Shown here: positions 23,601 to 34,628 of the stretch, one piece after another
Layout of the letters: every line of letters begins with the position of its first letter
Position numbering within the stretch: the stretch's first letter is position 1
Assembly (NCBI RefSeq): GCF_011397635.1
Contig: NC_064753.1
Coordinates: 43,148,322-43,212,321, forward strand
Direction of reading: 5' to 3'
DNA: 64,000 bases
From: Epinephelus fuscoguttatus
Taxonomy: Eukaryota > Chordata > Actinopteri > Perciformes > Serranidae
Notes under the pieces: generated by a model
What the model saw: only the letters and a program-made list of their open reading frames with translations
What the model was told of the DNA's origin: nothing
The model's database searches: none
Position numbers and translations under genes: made by a program

Positions 23601-25157
23601 TCACCCCCCTGTGACCTTTTGTTGGACACTTTCTAGAAAATGGACATTTTTGTCCACTTGAAGGGTCATGGATAGGATAAAATGCATTACAGGGTCAAAT
23701 AATGGATTTTCATGCTGAAAGTTGAGATTTTGAAATTTCACCCAGAATGACACCCCATGCAAAAAATCACCCCCCTGTGTCCTTTTAATTTGTCTGTGAG
23801 CGAGTTTTGAATTTTGGAAATGGACAAAAATGTCCAGGGGTAACACAAGGGTTAAGAGTTAGAAGAAAGACAAAAAGTCATTAAGTTACATTAAGTTAAG
23901 ATATATAGCCCTTTCACATATAAAGGACTGTACACCTAGATTCATAGTTGCACAGGATGATCATAATAATCAGAAAAGTACAGAAGTACATAAATATTAT
24001 TGCACAGTAAGTGGTGAAATATTGCATAGTAGGAAATTGCAAAGGAATGTTAAACTTTATGACGTAGAATACCATGATAGATATAAGAAGTATGTGTAAT
24101 GTGTTTATAATATATATGATAAAATATGCATATATTACATATTTCATAAGAAATATACAATGTACATAAAGACTATATGTTCAAATTTAACTCACTCAAA
24201 TTAGACTAATATTTCTGTATGTGTGTGTGTGAGTATGTATATATATATATATATACAGAGTTTGACAAAGCAAAACATATCTGTCATGACTGGATAAGGA
24301 TAGAAAGATGAGATTGTTTTGTTAAATAGGGTGTGTATATATACATATATATATATACATATGAATTTTTAGTTTGTAAGTATTTTTGTAAATATTTATA
24401 TCTTGCTGTAAGACAAATTAATTGTAAAATAAATAATATTAGAATAGTTACATGTTTAAAATAAACTGCTAAAATGACTACTACTGCCCCCTCATCTATC
24501 TTTCTATCTTTAAACAATATAATTTTAGCATTTTCATAAATGTAGCAGAAACAAATTGACAATTGAAATGATTCTTATTTATCTCTGACCATGTGCGCAC
24601 GCACAGAACGTACCATGAGCCAGGAATGGAGTATGATACTGAAGGTCAGATAGAGAGCAGAGAGCATTAGCAGAGCTCTAAATCGCTCCAGCAATATGGC
24701 CACCAGGCCGATCTGGAACACGTAGGTGTTAAACAGCATCAACAGAATGATGATCAGGTTGAACAGGATGGCAATGTCCTGGATTCTTTTGAAGAAAAGC
24801 ACACAGGAAAAGAAAAGACAAGAGAGAGGGAAATGTGTGACCAGCAGAAACAAAAGGGACAGAAACAGAAAGATTTACCAGCTTACTGTCTTTACACAGA
24901 GCCCTTTCATTTCATTCCAGCATCCCAATGACTCAGTGTAAACAACTGAAGTGTACTATTTTTAGCTTTTCCCCCTCAAGTCAGAGATAATGTCTTGGCT
25001 GCTGTAACCATGAGGAAACTCTAACTTACATGAAAAGTACGAGCTGCACAGCCGGTTCAGTCCTCAGCAGCTCGCTGAAGGAGTTTACGAACAGGTCGAA
25101 GGAGAGCAGGCTGAGCTGAATCAGTAACACCAGAGAGTAATTGCTGGTTTGGAGCGT
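20663..25157 (-). CDS. tmem138: Transmembrane protein 138, four coding exons, apparent ACG start
   Basis: Four-helix membrane protein of the ciliary transition zone; human TMEM138 mutations cause Joubert syndrome. Coding exons on the - strand: 25157-25030, 24785-24614, 23171-23096 and 20775-20663, all with GT-AG introns. Joined frame is 162 codons plus stop, exactly the human length. Recognisable blocks: [20 protein letters not shown], the intron-spanning [54 protein letters not shown], then [20 protein letters not shown] and RVRQ. Four hydrophobic segments are evident. Oddity: the codon aligned with Met1 is ACG (25157-25155). No in-frame ATG lies between it and the upstream in-frame stop TAG at 25241-25239, and that TAG is itself directly preceded by ATG. 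Either an upstream exon supplies the start, ACG is used, or the base is an error or polymorphism. Confidence 0.93.
21560..21745. mobile_element. Inverted partial copy of the 8620-9539 hAT-like element (tmem138 intron 3)
   Basis: Reads in reverse complement through the same blocks as 9279-9460, including GGGGTACCTAGCACACAGAT and TGTGAACACTGCAGTCTGAT. Truncated at both ends. Non-coding. Confidence 0.75.
22645..22703 (+). repeat. Near-perfect 23-bp hairpin in tmem138 intron 3
   Basis: Arms 22645-22667 and 22681-22703 are reverse complements except for one position, which would be a G-U pair in + strand RNA. The loop is 13 bases (TTCAAACTTTAAA). Pairing stops abruptly at both outer ends, so it is shorter than most pre-miRNAs. 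Could be a tiny foldback element or an RNA hairpin. Confidence 0.6.
23310..23860. mobile_element. Palindromic element with internal duplication, piggyBac-like end
   Basis: Segments around 23345-23480 recur inverted at 23505-23650, then again in direct orientation at 23680-23780 (shared blocks TGAAATTTCACCCAGAATGA and AAAAAATCACCCCCCTGTG). The right end is GTAACACAAGGGTTAA, an inverted CCCTTGTG terminus next to TTAA, the style of piggyBac-type MITEs. The left end has TTAA near 23314 but a diverged terminus. Non-coding. Confidence 0.55.
24232..24362. repeat. AT-rich (TA)n microsatellites in tmem138 intron 2
   Basis: Two short TA-alternating runs (about 24239-24255 and 24332-24361) lie in an AT-rich part of the intron. 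Confidence 0.85.
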
Positions 25158-25241
25158 CTCCGGCCCGAAGGCTGGGCGTCCGGGCGGACTGTGGTGGTTC
25201 CACGATGGATCCAAGGCTGCACTGCGCTCGCACACACACTA

Positions 25242-25996
25242 CATAGAAACATTAATCCACACACAGCAACAGTCCTGACTGTTTGGGGGTCTCAGTGAGG
25301 CGTTCAAGTGACTCCACTCTGACGTCTGATTGATGCATTAGGGCTCCATTTTCTTTTGTCAAAATTAGACTGTTCACTTTAGAAAAACTGAAGTCCCTTC
25401 AAAATAGGAAACAGCGTCAGGCTTTGGGATGAGCTGCATGGAAATCACTGATGTCAACATGTTGATTTTTATAGCTCCAACATGAACAGATGTGGTAGCA
25501 CAGTACAGTCCACAATCCGTCCAAGTAACTCCAGCAGAGACTGTGGAAAGAGACAGAGGAAACACATTAGTATTCTGCTGGAACACAGCATGCTGAAAAA
25601 GTGTATTTACTGCACAGCACAGCTCTCAGTCTGCTGCAGATTTACGAGCACTGAAACCAGAGACTTGATTTGAAAGAGAGGCAAAAATCAGATAATGTGA
25701 GGTCCCTTCCAAACGTAACCAGAGACGTTCACATAGAATGAACTGATTTAACTGACTGATGCTGATACTTCTCTGAGGTGGTGCATTCACGCTCTCTCTG
25801 GTATAATAAGCTTAATGTCTAGTCGTGTGATGCAACATTGTTTTCAAATATTGTTGTGTGTGCATGTTTGAGATCAGAGAGAACAAATGTGAGGTTATTC
25901 CATATGTGCGTGACGCAACCCGATTTCAAAATCAGTTTCAGAGCTCCTGTAGTCTGAGCCTAGAACTTGAAAGGGTTGGTTCTCATACACACTCAT
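25242..25996. other. Upstream region of tmem138
   Basis: Expected to hold the tmem138 promoter and any untranslated exon (- strand). I see no TATA box or convincing X-box and cannot place the transcription start. An ATG immediately followed by TAG (25244-25239, - strand) lies just upstream of the coding exon, in frame with it. Confidence 0.35.
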
Positions 25997-26334
25997 TCAT
26001 TCATTTTCCATAACTGCTTATCCTGTTGGGGGTCATGGGGAACTGGAGCCTATCCCAGCTGACATTGGGCAAGAGGCAGTATACACCCTGGACAGGTCGC
26101 CAGACTATCACAGGGCTGACACATAGAGACAGACAACCATTCACACTCACATTCACACCTACGGACAATGGGAGGAAGCTGGAGCACCTGGAGAAAACCC
26201 ACACTGACACTGGGAGAACATGTAAACTCCGCACACAGAAGGCCTCCCCCACCCAGGGTTCAAACCCTCTACCTTGGATTTGAGCCAGGAACCCTTCTGT
26301 GAGTTGACAATGCTAACGCTGCACCACCGTGCCT
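25997..26334. repeat. Common teleost interspersed repeat
   Basis: Carries the hallmark blocks CTGGAGCCTATCCCAGCTGA, ACACCCTGGACAGGTCGCCA, CCATTCACACTCACATTCAC and a GCACCACCGTGCC end, which I recognise from many fish genomes. Non-coding here. Its transposon class is not obvious from the sequence. Confidence 0.8.
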
Positions 26335-26511
26335 TTTTGACCTTGTGAACACAGGCTGCTAAAAAGCATCAATAGTGGTCATCTTCAAAAGCATTAAGAG
26401 GAACAGGATGACCAAATAAGCCATCACCTGGCGGGTCACACACCTGGTCCATTTGTTTTGGAGAGGAGGAGGCGTTTAATTTGGCTCGTGGTAAAAACCT
26501 TGTGAATCACT

Positions 26512-27281
26512 GGGGCCAGTTGCACAGTTAAGAGTTAAGATTTTCCTTAAAGTCCTAGCTAAGGTTTCTTCCAAGTAAAATTGGTTGCACAAAACACCCT
26601 TAAGTCTTCTCCTTAAGGTTTCTTTAAAATGTTCAAAAAAGTTTTTATGTTTTTCTCTTTTCGTCTTTGGTCTTAGACTCAAGGAATCCCTTGATTGTTG
26701 CACAAAAGCCGTTTGCAACCAAAGCAAAGTAAAAAAAAAAAAAAAAAAAGAAGAAGGTCCATCTGACTCTGACCCTTAACTGCAACATGATGGAGTTTGT
26801 GGTGATAAAAGAAAAAACTAACAAACCCTGAGAGGAGTGTTCTGAGACCAGGAGAACCCAGTGGATATGTTTTTTATTTTACACCCTGAGTTTGACAGAA
26901 TTCATTTTTCATTTATTTCTTACAGTCGGTTTCTGTTTTCTGGTATTTTGGAATCAAATGTACTTTGCAGTTTGTGCTTTATGTGATTGTATTCCTGCAG
27001 GAGTATAATCTTTTCCTCCTCTGACTAGTATGGTTTTCTTGTCTTCTTTTCTTCTGCCATTTTTTTTACTATGTAACTATACACCAACTTTGTGAGACGA
27101 TAACAGGCGTCACAAGAAACTTTTACTGCTATAAAATCTCATTCAGCACAGTTAATGAGTTAACGTTTTCCCCTTGCTAAAGAAATCTTTTAAGGGATTC
27201 TGTGCAACTTTACAAGTCCTTTAGCTTAGGAATAATTAAGCCTTAAGTGTCATACATGAGGTGTTTTGTGAAACCGGTCCC
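26512..27281. mobile_element. PIF/Harbinger-like non-autonomous element
   Basis: Left end GGGGCCAGTTGCACA; right end, inverted, GGGACCGGTTTCACA. Both arms carry TTAAGG/CTTAAG-type subterminal repeats. About 770 bases with an A-run near 26731-26748 and no transposase. Superfamily assigned on end style only. Confidence 0.55.
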
Positions 27282-27819
27282 TGAATCTTTGAAAGGGAGG
27301 GACATCCCTGCTTCTAGCAGCAACTCATACAGCAGTGACTGAAGTATGAGTAACCTGGGCTGCTCTGAGGCCATGAGTTTAACATTTACTGGCATGTTGA
27401 TGACTGGATACATTCCATTAAGGAGAGGCCGTACCTGCCAAATGATTAGGACTGACCTGCTTGGTCATTTTAGTTTCAGTTTAATTGAGTAGAAATAAAA
27501 AGATATATCTTATGTCTCTAGTGGTATCGATCCATGCAGATCGTTTTTTTGCTCACATTTTGAGATAATCCATCTCAGATTTCAGTCTCTCCTTCACTTT
27601 CTTAGTTTTTGTTGGAACATCTCTGGAGACGGTGTTTTCTGTGAATAAGTCAGACTGGGGCACTGAGTCTGGAGAGAGAAGTGTTGTTGAAATGTTATTT
27701 TGTCAACAAGCCTACATCTCTGGGTGAACCCAGGGGTCATGTCCCTCTCAGTATTTAGAATATGAAAGTAGCAGATGACTTATTTTGATTAAATTTAAGA
27801 CATTTCCACTTTAATTTGA

Positions 27820-28585
27820 TCAGAAAATGCACAATGTTTTGATTGAAAATGCACAATAATATCAGCATATCATCAGTATCAGCTGATGTTGGGTTTCAAA
27901 TCAACTACCGGAATTGGCCAAAAATGCTTTTTTAAAGTTGCACAACAAATGAATATTACATACGTTAAAACGCATTGTATTTCATGTCTCCATCTGCTGA
28001 TGGGCCGTCGCGATAAGAGTATGCATCCATAATGTGATGTTAATTCCACTACAGAAGAAACTTGATCACTAAAATTACTGAGGGAAAAGTGGATATATCA
28101 GTATCGGTTATCAGCCAAATAAGTTGTTATATGTCAGCATATCAGATATTGGCATAAAATCCAATATCATGCCCTACTTACTACTTATTTAAATATCATT
28201 GGTAGATATCTCCCAGGACAATGAAGGCTGCTTGTATTTATTGCTTTGTTGTTGATAAATGTGTCCATTATATCATGAAGGAGGGGTCATGTAAATGATA
28301 AGACACAAAAATACAAATATTTATCAATTCAGTTATTCCTAATTTTAATTCACAAAGAGTTGTATGAGCTAGGAATATTATCATATGTTAGATTAATTTG
28401 CAAATGTTTCTTGTTTACAAGTTAGTATTAATCTTATTATTACATTAATCAGTAGGGAAAAAGCATTCACAAACTTTACTGAGTAAATGTTGATATTGGT
28501 ATCGGTTATTGTTTAAATGCGTTGTTACAAGTCGGCACATTGGATATCGGCAAAAAATCCAATATCGTGCATCCCTAGTTTTGAC
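27820..28585. repeat. Degenerate interspersed repeats with two related copies
   Basis: Blocks such as AGTATCGGTTATCAGCC and AAATCCAATATCATGCCCTA (28098-28175) recur diverged at about 28497-28578 (GGTATCGGTTATTG and AAATCCAATATCGTGCATCC). Non-coding, family not assigned. Confidence 0.5.
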
Positions 28586-28589
28586 GCTC

Positions 28590-29820
28590 AAAATTTCCTG
28601 GAGGAGGACCCCAAAACCTCACCATTTCATAAGGGTCCACCCCCCCATTTTGAAAAGGAAACCTACGCCCTTGATTTTGTTAGAACTGAGAGCACCAAAA
28701 CTGAAACTCACTGTATTGACCTGTATATGTCTCAACACCTGGATGAATAAAACCAAAACTATCTGCATGGAAAATATCTTTTAATAATTTCGGTGAACCA
28801 AACCTTTCAGCACAACAAAATTTAACCAGAAATCAATGATACTTGGGGTAGTTTTTTTTGCAAATATCTTGACACAGCTACTCACATTTTAACCTTTAAA
28901 ACAAGCCCCAACACTTATTTAATTGAAATGCAGCTAACTCTACATCAGGACATTTAAAACATTAAACATCACTTTAGAAAAGCAGCTTCTCTCTCAAAGG
29001 AGCATTAAAACTATTTCTTCACTAGTTTGTTGTGGATTACAGAAACACATTCCCTCCTTTCACTACTGTTGCCACCACTAGTGAAGCAGGTACTGTAACT
29101 CTGTGCCTTGGCTCCTCTGGCATCCTGTGAGCCAGGATCACTCGCCAACATGGCTCCTTCACACTGACACCATGCAGGTGGATCCTCTTACAAACCCCGT
29201 GCTTATATCGTGACACGGCCGTGGCAGGTGTGAGGAAGATTAGGGCTACTTCTAGACAGTGGAGCATCAAGCTGAGGACTACTTTTTTGTGAAAGCCGTC
29301 CCACTGAAATTGTGGGTTAGCAGTACGACTACAGTAGCTCTTTGGCGAAACATCTTTGTACATGAACAAAGAGAAGATTACACGGGGAGAAGTGTTGCAG
29401 GAGAAACAAGGCCTTCCAAAGACATAAATGTCTCTTCTCTTTTCTTATAAAATATAATCAACAATTTATCAGTTTGTCAGATATTTCCTCCTCCTTCGAC
29501 AAGAATAGTGGCACAATTTAAAAAGCCTTTGTTGTTGTTCATGTGCTTCCATCTTGTAGTTCTTAGTACTGTTTAATCTTCTTAAGAAACTCCATAACAG
29601 CTTGTTGCTTTACACAGAAGTCACACATCCTCCCTTTTACTATTTCAGAATATAAACTACCACCATAAAACCAAAAAACAAAAGTGTGTGTACCTGTAAA
29701 TGAAGGTTGATGTCAGAGGCTGGAGTCGTATCTTTCCAAATGATGCATGTGGTCACAAACAACTCAAGTGTGCAGCACAGAGTGACAGCTTGTCTTTCCT
29801 AGTCACAGGGTTTATCCCCC
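28590..29820. other. Intergenic stretch without recognised features
   Basis: No reading frame here resembles a known protein family, and no RNA gene is visible. Weak repeat-like sequence only. Confidence 0.4.
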
Positions 29821-29822
29821 AC

Positions 29823-29885
29823 CACACACGCACGCACGCACGCACGCACGCACGCACACACGCACACACACACACACACACACAC
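29823..29885. repeat. (CACG)n/(CA)n compound microsatellite
   Basis: About eight CACG units pass into a CA run, uninterrupted apart from a few point changes. Confidence 0.9.
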
Positions 29886-30879
29886 CCCTCTCGAATAGAC
29901 AGGCACAGGATTTCTGCCATGACATTGTGGTTAGATTGTTTACATGCACCTTAATGCAATACTGCAGCTATTGACTAATGTAGGATTAAGAGATAGCGTT
30001 GAAAGATTGAGAAGATGTCATCACTGCTCAATAAATTAAAAAGTTTCTGGGACCTTTTTTGGACCTAAATAAAGATCAATAGGATTGCCTGTTTCGATGC
30101 CACGCATAGCAACAGCTTTCCTGTAACATTGTCTTTTTATTTTACTGTGACAGAATTTCTCACCTGACATGAGAGTTTTCATTAACCAGCAAAAGTTAAA
30201 TGACAAAAAATAATGTTGTAAAATCCATTTCTTTTTGTACTTTGTTCGGTAAAGTTGTTTTTTTTCTCACTATGGACTGACTTTTATTACAACAGGTTAA
30301 GGTTGTGTGCATATGAGCAGCTGATGAGGTGTTATAAATGGACGCTGTGTGAGCTTTCTCTGGCTTTTTCAGTCACATTTCCATGGGTAATGCTTCTAGG
30401 AAGGGTATCTGGAGTCGAGCCAGAATAAACCACTGTCATCTAGTGGTGAGTGTGCATCACTACACACACAAACACAGACAAAGCTGCACTGTTTTTCATG
30501 GTGAAGGACTGTAATAATGGACAGAGTGGGCAACTGCCCCACAGTCATAAACCTTAAGGAGCCAGCAGTGTCAGTTGTTTTTTAATAATTAGATTAAATC
30601 TAATGTAGTTTAGGTAGGCCTGTAAATATAATTGTCATGACAGCCTATACGGGTACATAATGTGTGTCACCATGTCACCAGATTAATTCAGATTATTTAA
30701 CTTCAACTATTACCTTTATTTTTTATGACTTAATTTACTGATGTACTTTATTACTTCTGTTTTACTCCAACTATTTGAATTGCTGAAATAAAAAATAAGA
30801 TTTGAGATTTAGACAGCAGTTCAGAGGTCTGGAACGGGGAAGAATCTAATTTATATAACTTCTAGTTTTAGTTTTATTC

Positions 30880-32130
30880 TTCATTAAGCATGGTCACTAC
30901 CTGGAGCTCGCATAAACAGAGCCTTGGTCCACGCTTTTGTTACCTCAAGGCTGGATTACTGTAACTCTCTATTATCAGGTAGCTCTAGTAAGTCCTTAAA
31001 AACTCTCCAGCTAATTCAGAATGCAGCAGCACGTGTACTAACAGGAACTAAGAAACGTGATCATATTTGTCCTGTTTTAGCTTCTCTGCACAGGCTCCCT
31101 GTAAAATCCAGAATTGAATTTAAAATCCTACTGTTAACTTATAAAGCTCTAAATGGTCAAGCTCCATCATATCTTAGAGAGCTCATAGTGTCATATTATC
31201 CTACCAGAACACTGCACTCTGAGAACGCAGGGTTACTCGTGGTCCCTAAAGTCTCCAAAAGTAGATCAGGAGCCAGAGCCTTCAGCTATCAGGCTCCTCT
31301 CCTGTGGAATCATCTTCCTGTTACGGTCCGGGAGGCAGACACCGTCTCCACATTTAAGACTAGACTTAAGACTTTCCTCTTTGATAAAGCTTATAGTTAG
31401 GGCTGGCTCAGGCTTGCCCTGTACCAGCCCCTAGTTAGGCTGACTTAGGCCTAGTCTGCCGGAGGACCCCCCTATAATACACCGGGCCCCTTCTCTCCTT
31501 CTCTCCTTCTCTCTCTTTCTCTCTCTCTCTCTCTCTCGTGTCCTATTACTGCATCTTGCTAACTCGGCCATTTTGGATGTCACTAACTCAGCTTCTTCTC
31601 CGGAGCCTTTGTGCTCCACTGTCTCTCAGGTTAACTCTTATTGCAGCGGTGCCTGGACAGCGTGACGTGTGTGGTTGTGCTGCTGCCGTGGTCCTGCCAG
31701 ATGCCTCCTGCTGCTGCTGTTATTATACACATATGATTATTGTCACACATGTATACTATCAGATATTAATATATTATTAATTATAATATTATTACTTTCA
31801 TTAATGTTGTTGTAAGCTACTGTCATTACCGTCTGTCCTGTCTCTCTCTTTCTGTCTCATTGTGTCATACGGTTTACTGTTAATTTATTATGTTGATCTG
31901 TTCTGTACGACATCTATTGCACGTCTGTCCGTCCTGGAAGAGGGATCCCTCCTCAGTTGCTCTTCCTGAGGTTTCTACTGTTTTTTTTCCCTGTTAAAGG
32001 GTTTTTTGGGGAGTTTTTCCTTATCCGCTGTGAGGGTCCAAAGGACAGAGGGATGTCATATGCTGTAAAGCCCTGTGAGGCAAATTGTGATTTGTGATAT
32101 TGGGCTTTATAAATAAAATTGATTGACTGA
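30880..32130 (+). mobile_element. 5'-truncated L2-type LINE with 3'UTR
   Basis: An open frame at 30924-31400 (158 codons) encodes the tail after the reverse transcriptase domain: SRLDYCNSLLSG, LQLIQNAAARVLTGT, LASLHRLPVKSRIEFKILLL, ALNGQAPSYL and APLLWNHLP, ending FKTRLKTFLFDKAYS. The polymerase and endonuclease domains are missing. A 3'UTR with a TCTC microsatellite (31496-31537) follows and ends in GGGCTTTATAAATAAAATTG and a short ATTGA repeat. The frame is intact over its length, so the insertion looks fairly young, but it cannot move on its own. Confidence 0.88.
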
Positions 32131-32573
32131 ATTGAAGTAAGGTAAAGGAAGTCATTGGGTCGGTGCGGGGAGCAGTGAGACCTGGCATTAGGGGAGTGTC
32201 TCTGTGACGCCAGAGATCACCGTCTAGCCTCCTGGAGGTGTCGTGGGACCAACTAGACGAAACACTGGTGAAAGGAGGTTCCCACCTGATGATCCCAAAG
32301 ATGTGTTAGTTACCACTGCTCACTGGTCTGTATAGTTAAGCCTTGCCATAATAGCTTATCATCGGGCTTAGGAGGTTATTCACTGAGTGCTGATCCTTTT
32401 CTAGAGCACAAACTTCTTGTGTTTATTTGAACTGAACTGGTGAATGTTGCAGTTGTAGTTTTTTTAATGGATGACTTCTTTACTAGAGCAATAACTAGCT
32501 GCAGTTCACCGCAGACTATGGTTTGAGACCAACAAACAACAAAACCGGTTTTGAAACCTAACCACACATTAAC

Positions 32574-32873
32574 TTGTTGGTTGCTGTAGTGAACTGGGGC
32601 AGCAGGGTGAAGGCAACTGATGCTAACAGACTCAGTAAGCTCATCAGGAAAGCTGGTTGTGTCCTGGGAGTGGAACTGGAGTCTTCAGTGAAGGTGTCAG
32701 AGAGGAGGTTGCTGAGAAAACTACTCAGTATTCTGGATAACGCCTCTCATGCTGCTCTGGAGTCCTGTCAGAGCACATTCAGCCATAGACAGAGACCACT
32801 GAGGAGCACTACAGAACGCTTGCTGTTGACTCTTGTGTGGTGTTGTTTGGTGGATTGGATGATTGAGGTCTGA
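32574..32873 (+). mobile_element. Fragment of a second non-LTR retrotransposon ORF2 tail
   Basis: Encodes VNWGSRVKATDANRLSKLIR then KAGCVLGVELESSVKVSERR and LLSILDNASHAALES, a block typical of the C-terminal tail of fish LINEs. About 100 codons, with the end degraded after QRPLRSTTE. No RT catalytic motif is present. Confidence 0.7.
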
Positions 32874-32927
32874 AGAAACAAGACATATTGGCAATTTAAC
32901 AATTTCTTCATTTAACAAACAGGTGCC

Positions 32928-33310
32928 TCAGTAGCATGTGGATGAACCATACACAGCCACAACAGCCTGGCACCTCCTCCTCATGCTGGTCACCAGCCTG
33001 GTCACACACTGCTGTAGGATGTCATCCCATTCTTCAAACACCATTTGTTGCAAGTCAGCCAACGTGGTTGGATTAGTCACTCTGGCATGAGCAACACGCC
33101 CAAGCCGATCCCACAAGTGTTCAATGGGGTTGAGGTCAGGACTGCTGGCAGGCCATTCCATCCTCTCCACTCCCAAATTCTGGAGATAGTCTCTGATGAA
33201 CCCCGCTCTGTGGGGGCGAGCGTCGTCATCTTGGAGGATTGAGTTCGGTCCCAGACTGTGGAGATATGGGATTGCCACTGGTTGCAGAATTTGGGGCACA
33301 TGATTGTCAG
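32928..33310 (-). pseudogene. Tc1/mariner transposase, C-terminal fragment
   Basis: The - strand frame ends with the C-terminal part of a DD34E transposase: NSILQDDDARPHRA holds the second catalytic Asp, SSPDLNPIEHLWD holds the Glu, and the tail is SMRRRCQAVVAVYGSS. The N-terminal helix-turn-helix domain and the first catalytic Asp are absent; upstream codons in the same frame are unrelated low-complexity sequence. Dead, 5'-truncated copy abutting the LINE fragment on its right-hand coordinates. Confidence 0.88.
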
Positions 33311-33739
33311 CACCTGGTGAGCTCAAAACAGGAGTCAATAGCAACAGCAAAAAAAAAAACAAAGAAAAAAAAAAAGCTGTTTGGCATTGGCAGGGAAGAT
33401 TTGGCAAATTTTTCATGGGTGCAACCCACATACCCAGCTCTGCTGCTCATCCCACAAATGTATGTTCCTTACAATGTGGCACCATTTAAAAGGGAAATAA
33501 ACAGGCCTTCCAGTGTTATAATAAGGTTTATTGCCAAGAAGCATTGTTACATCAAAAATAATCTACCAAACACAAATTTCTACCTCTTCCTGCACTGTCT
33601 CAGCATTTTGAAAAGGTTTGAGCTATAATTTAATAGATATTAGTTGACTTTCTTGGGACCGTATTAAACATCTGTAGATGCTGTAATATGCTGGTAATAA
33701 TATTATGAACTGCTAGATTTGAAGATTTAAAAAATGCAC

Positions 33740-34046
33740 ATAAATCCCTCAACTTGCTTACTTACTTTTCCTCTTCTCTCCGTCTACATCTGCCTGCATC
33801 ACAAAGCATCGCCCCGGGACAGAAAAAAAAGGCAGCCACAGTAAGGTGGCCCGGGGTGGAGTCAGCTCCAGCTCCTGCCTCAATCACTGCCTCAGCTCAG
33901 CACTTTGATTCCTGTGGCCTCCAGATCCACTCTGCTGACGGACAGGCCTCTATCAGAGGAAACTGGAATGAAAACAGACTCCTTATAGGAATATTTCAAA
34001 CACATTTCATCGCTTTACATCGGCAGAGAATCAAAGAAAACGCCAG
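33740..34046 (+). other. cd151: Candidate untranslated first exon of cd151
   Basis: A relatively GC-rich segment ends in a strong donor (GCCAG then GTAAGTAG, 34047). Joining it to the acceptor at 40083/40084 puts A at -3 and G at +4 of the cd151 ATG, a strong start context. Known CD151 genes have a non-coding first exon. The 5' limit (transcription start) is not defined. Confidence 0.45.
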
Positions 34047-34628
34047 GTAAGTAGAAACAGGAAGTGCTCGGTGATGTTAGCTCCTCACTGCGGTGTCGCA
34101 TTGAGACGAGGCAGCGTTGTCGTGTTTTTCCCAAACAACCGAAACGTTTAGTGGCTTTCTATAAATGCTCAGGTATCAGACAGGTTTTTATCATATTGCT
34201 GCTGTTTTTAAAAGTAGCCAGCCTTCATAAAATAGATGTTTGTGTGTCCGCACAGCAGCTCAGACGGCAGTGAAAGACCTAACAGTTAACTTTAGCGTTA
34301 GCTTACACCGGCGAAGAGATGCGCTGCAACGTCAGTTTAAATTCACATACAAACTATGTTTTTATGTAGCTGTGTGGTAATTTAGATTAATACACGATAG
34401 AGGCTACCCTTCGTTTTTAGTATGAGGTTTATAGATAGTTATTGTGATCTCAAACGTTTCAGAAAAAACACAAGAAGACGTTTAATTGCCAGTGGTTTTA
34501 CAGTTGAGCCGTTGAAATGTTGAGCTAACTTCTAGGCAGTGCTAGCTAGGTAACATTCAGGTAACACTAGTACACCAAGGCTGCTAATAATAAGCTAATT
34601 TTAGTTATGTTCAGTGTAACTTCTACAT

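Noticed and set aside
25004-25019. X-box-like sequence GTAACCATGAGGAAAC near tmem138 exon 1
   Set aside because: The half-sites are 4 bases apart instead of 0-3, and the site lies inside the intron rather than upstream, so it is not listed as a regulatory site.
33754-34050. 98-codon frame spanning the candidate cd151 first exon
   Set aside because: It runs through the exon donor at 34047 and resembles nothing. The exon is better explained as untranslated.
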